A stretch of 8,420 nt of DNA from positions 1 to 8,420 of the forward strand of contig JAUHZH010000072.1 in assembly GCA_030426065.1 (NCBI GenBank). Direction: 5' to 3'. The first letter of the stretch is position 1, and each line of letters begins with the position of its first letter. Of the stretch, positions 5,742 through 8,420 are shown piece by piece. The stretch is from Gammaproteobacteria bacterium. Its GTDB lineage: Bacteria > Pseudomonadota > Gammaproteobacteria > Xanthomonadales > Marinicellaceae. The notes under the pieces were generated by a model, which was given only the letters and a program-made list of their open reading frames with translations, made no database searches and was not told the DNA's origin. A program made the position numbers and the translations under genes.

Positions 5742-7231
5742 GTCAAAGTTTCGAACCACATACCGCGTTCATCAAGCTCCACCCTTCATCGCCCCTGTTC
5801 ATCTTCATAGAAGCCATCGTCAAGATCATTTTCCCCTTGGTCGTGACTTTCTTTGTCAGTGGGTCCTACTTTTTTCAACAAGGGTGGTTTGTCGCGGGTT
5901 TGGCCTTGTTCGCCACCATCGGTACCGTCGTTCAATATTGGTTTTATCGTTATTGGCTGGAACCTGATCGCATTGTGGTTAAAAGCGGCATCTTGTTCAA
6001 GGAATTACGCCAAGTGCCTTATGAAAGGATTCAGAACATCAACATCAAATCCACCGTGTTGCACAAACTGTTCAAAGTGGTCACAGTACAAATTGAATCG
6101 GCTTCGGGCAGTAAGCCAGAAGCCGTTATTCGGGTGGTCGGCTTGTCCCAGTTGTCAGACATCCAACAAGCCATCAAAAACAACCAAACGACGGACCCAT
6201 CTTCAGCTCCTGAATCCAGCGAATCGGAGCAGCCAGAAGAAGCGCCTTTGTTCACCATGACATCAGGCGACATCACCCGCTACGGCTGCATCCATTGGCA
6301 AGCTTTGGTCCCTTTGGCCGCCATTTTTGGTTTGGCCATGCAGTCTGAAGCCATGCGTGACCAATTATCCAGCTACATTTTGAGCATGGTGTTTTACATC
6401 AGGAACTTCACCGGATTGCACGGTAAATTGCTCAATGGTTTGGTCCTGGTTTTGATGATTTTGTTGGCAGCCTGGTTGCTTTCCATGGTCATTGCCCATT
6501 TAAAACTGCACGGTTTCACTTTAAAAAAAGAGCGCGGCAAATTGTTGGCCAACATGGGTCTCTTAACCAACCTGTCCGCCAACATTCCGATCAAAAGGAT
6601 TCAGTTGTTACGCATCAGGGAATCATTCATGCACCGGGCTTTGGGTCGCCAAACTTTAACCATGGAAACGGCCGGCGGCGTCACCGAACAAACGGGGATT
6701 GTGATGCGTTGGTTGGCCCCTTTGGCCAAGCCAGAACAATTGCCACCCTTGGTCCAAGACATCGAACCCAGAATTGATTTGAATCAAACCCAATGGCAGC
6801 CTTTGTCGCACAAAGCGAAACGGCGGTTGTTCAAAAAAACTGCGGCCATTTTGTTGACCGTAATTGCCTTGCCCACTTTTTTTTGGCGCAATGAATGTGC
6901 CTGGCTGCTGCTTTCAGCTCCGCTTTGGTGGTGGTATGCCAGTGCTTGGGCACGGTTCGCTGCTTTTGCCCACAACGAACATTACGTCGCTTTCCGTTCA
7001 GGTGTGTTGTTTCGTGGCATCAGTCTGGTCAAAATCAACAAGATCCAAACCATTCATTTGACCGAGTCACCTTTTGATCGGCGCAACAACCACGGTGGTT
7101 TGTGGGTCGATACCGCTGGTTCCAACATCGCATTGCACCACATCAACATCCCCTATCTGGACAAAACACAGCTGCTCAAGATGCACCAACAACTGACCCG
7201 TCAGGTGAGCCACAGCCAATTTGTCTGGTGA
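5738..7231 (+). CDS. bPH_2 (DUF304) membrane protein with three PH-like domains, YdbT type
   Basis: The 497-residue product has the YdbT layout: repeated blocks of a membrane hairpin followed by a bPH_2 domain. Membrane segments are at about 20-42 and 50-68, 188-204 and 230-253, and 367-382 and 387-405. The bPH_2 domains start after each pair: about 71-145 (LEPDRIVVKSGILFKELRQ, then VPYERIQNINI), 260-340 (GLLTNLSANIPIKRIQLLRI) and 414-485 (FRSGVLFRGISLVKINKIQT). A Ser/Glu/Pro-rich linker (about 150-170) separates block one from block two. The start overlaps the ydbS stop in ATGA (5738-5741), so the two are translationally coupled and probably act in one membrane complex, as expected for YdbS-YdbT pairs. 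The neighbouring SPFH gene suggests that complex is tied to membrane organisation or envelope stress; that part is inference. Confidence 0.88.
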   Translation: MSQSFEPHTAFIKLHPSSPLFIFIEAIVKIIFPLVVTFFVSGSYFFQQGWFVAGLALFATIGTVVQYWFYRYWLEPDRIVVKSGILFKELRQVPYERIQNINIKSTVLHKLFKVVTVQIESASGSKPEAVIRVVGLSQLSDIQQAIKNNQTTDPSSAPESSESEQPEEAPLFTMTSGDITRYGCIHWQALVPLAAIFGLAMQSEAMRDQLSSYILSMVFYIRNFTGLHGKLLNGLVLVLMILLAAWLLSMVIAHLKLHGFTLKKERGKLLANMGLLTNLSANIPIKRIQLLRIRESFMHRALGRQTLTMETAGGVTEQTGIVMRWLAPLAKPEQLPPLVQDIEPRIDLNQTQWQPLSHKAKRRLFKKTAAILLTVIALPTFFWRNECAWLLLSAPLWWWYASAWARFAAFAHNEHYVAFRSGVLFRGISLVKINKIQTIHLTESPFDRRNNHGGLWVDTAGSNIALHHINIPYLDKTQLLKMHQQLTRQVSHSQFVW

Positions 7232-7254
7232 CACCTGGTGTGGTGTCCAACACC
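7231..7254 (+). repeat. Symmetric ACACC/GGTGT repeat cluster after ydbT
   Basis: Directly after the ydbT stop codon are ACACC (7231-7235), GGTGT (7237-7241), GGTGT (7242-7246) and ACACC (7250-7254). Either adjacent pair, or the outer and inner copies across, can form 5-bp hairpins, so alternative structures are possible. No T run follows closely, so it is not a standard terminator. Confidence 0.5.
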
Positions 7255-7324
7255 GGTATGGTTTAGCGCTGGATTTTTCTGCCTTTGGGGTTAAAATGGG
7301 GTTGATTAAGGATGTGACCCAACC

Positions 7325-8011
7325 ATGCAGTTCGACTCAAAAGAACGACAAATCCGCAGTTTTGTGCTGAGAAAGGGGAAAATGACCACTGGCCAGCGCA
7401 AAGCCGTTGAGTTGTTGATGCCCAAATTTGCCATCGATCCCGTTCCAGAAAAGCTTGATTTTTATGCCATTTTCGGCAACAACAATCCAGTTTGGCTGGA
7501 CATTGGCTTTGGCAATGGCGAGTCCATCATTCATGCCGCACAAAGACACCCTGACGTGAATTTTCTCGGCATTGAGGTCCACTTGCCTGGCATTGGCCAC
7601 CTGTTGATTGAGTCTGAAAATTTGGGGTTGAACAACGTCCGCATCATCAGAAACGATGCCGTTGACATGTTGAGCAAACACACAGCAGACCAAAGTTTGG
7701 CCGCGATTCACGTATATTTTCCAGACCCTTGGCACAAAAAACGCCACCACAAAAGGCGCATCATCAACCCTGATTTCCTTGCCTTGGCTGCACAAAAACT
7801 ACAAACTGGCGGCCGATTGCATTATGCCTCGGATTGGCAACCCTATGCTGAAGAGGTTCAGGCTTTGTTTGCCGAAACGCCCAGTTTCAAAAACACCCAA
7901 GACAACAATGCCTTTGCACCCCGCCCTGAATGGCGCCCGGTGACCAAGTTTGAACGCCGAGGACAAAAACTTGAACACAACAGTTACGATTTGATCATGA
8001 CCAAGGTGTAA
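7325..8011 (+). CDS. trmB: tRNA (guanine-N7-)-methyltransferase (m7G46)
   Basis: TrmB transfers a methyl group from S-adenosylmethionine to N7 of G46 in the variable loop of tRNA. The 228-residue protein is of usual length and starts in the family-typical way (RQIRSFVLRKGKMTTGQ, residues 9-25). It has the SAM-binding motif LDIGFGNGES (58-67), the acidic ribose-binding residue in GIEVH (82-86), RNDAVDML (109-116), the signature FPDPWHKKRHHKRR (132-145) and the C-terminal block RPVTKFERRGQKLEH (204-218). The ATG at 7325 is the only possible start upstream of the conserved N-terminus, since TAA occurs in frame at 7307; AAGGA at 7308-7312 is 12 nt away, a rather long spacer. A -10-like TAAAAT (7292-7297) lies upstream with no good -35 box. 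It is followed 2 nt later by a permease gene, so the two probably share a transcript. Confidence 0.96.
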   Translation: MQFDSKERQIRSFVLRKGKMTTGQRKAVELLMPKFAIDPVPEKLDFYAIFGNNNPVWLDIGFGNGESIIHAAQRHPDVNFLGIEVHLPGIGHLLIESENLGLNNVRIIRNDAVDMLSKHTADQSLAAIHVYFPDPWHKKRHHKRRIINPDFLALAAQKLQTGGRLHYASDWQPYAEEVQALFAETPSFKNTQDNNAFAPRPEWRPVTKFERRGQKLEHNSYDLIMTKV

Positions 8012-8013
8012 CG

Positions 8014-8420
8014 ATGGAATCGATGGGCATCACCAATGAGATGTTGATGGTATTGGCCATTCTGGCTTACACCGTCTTGATGTTCATCACCGAAGTCATA
8101 CGCATCGACGTAGCCGCCATTTTCATTTTGGTTTTGCTTGGCCTCACAGGCCTGGTACCAGATGCCCAACTTTTTGAAGGTTTCGCTTCCAATGCCGTGG
8201 TGTCCATCATTGCCGTGATGATTTTGGGTGCTGGTTTGGATCGAACTGGTGCCATGACCGTGGTGGCCAATGCCATATTAAAAGTCGGCGGAAAAACGGA
8301 AAAAACCGTGATCCCCGTGGTGTCGATGACCGTTGGCACCATCTCAGGCTTCATGCAAAATGTCGGTGCCACGGCCCTGTTCCTGCCTGTCATGAGTAAA
8401 ATTTCATCGGGTGCCAAATT
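8014..8420 (+). CDS. SLC13/DASS-type permease, N-terminal part (3' partial)
   Basis: The frame opens at ATG 8014, 2 nt after the trmB stop, with AAGGTG (8003-8008) inside the last trmB codons as ribosome-binding site, and stays open to the right edge (135 codons). It encodes hydrophobic segments LMVLAILAYTVLMFITEVI, AAIFILVLLGLTGLV and AVVSIIAVMILGAGL, then a polar loop and a segment TISGFMQNVGATALFLPVM. The NVGATALFLPV stretch matches the conserved Asn-containing hairpin region of SLC13/DASS and related ion-transporter-superfamily permeases; the overall look is closest to bacterial SLC13 permeases that often carry TrkA-C domains further on. Substrates of such proteins include sulfate and dicarboxylates, but none can be assigned here. 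The remainder lies outside the window. Confidence 0.8.
   Translation, partial: MESMGITNEMLMVLAILAYTVLMFITEVIRIDVAAIFILVLLGLTGLVPDAQLFEGFASNAVVSIIAVMILGAGLDRTGAMTVVANAILKVGGKTEKTVIPVVSMTVGTISGFMQNVGATALFLPVMSKISSGAK

Noticed and set aside
7337..7795. 152-codon - strand frame opposite trmB
   Set aside because: Fully inside trmB, which has all family motifs on the + strand; the antisense frame has no recognisable content.
1..8420. CRISPR arrays, tRNA or rRNA genes, insertion sequences
   Set aside because: No regularly spaced repeats, tRNA-like cloverleaf, rRNA sequence or transposase-like product was recognised on either strand.

Overview
The window is typical, densely coded bacterial chromosome at roughly 47-50% G+C, apart from a G+C-rich left end. 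Every recognisable gene is on the + strand. The gene set suggests a Gammaproteobacterium: a GHMP-type homoserine kinase close to the E. coli form, a TrmB with the FPDPWHKKRHHKRR signature, and exported M16 and M28 metallopeptidases of the kind found in peptide-scavenging marine or aquatic lineages. Genus-level assignment is not possible from this sequence. No tRNA, rRNA, CRISPR, transposase or phage gene is visible.

Layout. (1) Bases 1 to about 108 are about 72% G+C and do not match the rest; they may be a contig-end chimera or foreign sequence. (2) To 1319 lies the C-terminal half of a large M16 zinc-peptidase-like protein, closed by a strong intrinsic terminator. A good sigma-70-like promoter overlaps that terminator and drives (3) an exported M28 zinc peptidase (1413-2822). 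(4) A 378-bp gap (2823-3200) has no convincing protein gene but much structure: a bidirectional terminator, a perfect 12-bp inverted repeat, three copies of AGGGGAAAAC and imperfect terminal inverted repeats. (5) thrB, homoserine kinase (3201-4193), stands alone without thrA or thrC. (6) An apparent three-gene membrane operon follows: an SPFH/prohibitin-like protein (4328-5215), a small bPH_2 protein of the YdbS type (5265-5741) and a three-domain bPH_2 protein of the YdbT type (5738-7231). (7) trmB (7325-8011) is followed 2 nt later by the 5' end of an SLC13-type permease (8014 to the right edge).

The most interesting part is the SPFH-YdbS-YdbT unit. The SPFH and ydbS genes are joined by an 18-codon ORF that starts on the SPFH stop (ATGA, 5212-5215) and ends on the ydbS start (ATGA, 5265-5268). 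It carries a perfect 8-bp hairpin with a GCAA tetraloop and a Pro-Pro-Pro run. ydbS and ydbT are joined by a third ATGA overlap. The layout suggests a translationally coupled chain for a membrane-organising or envelope-stress complex. The function is inferred from families and context, not shown by the sequence.
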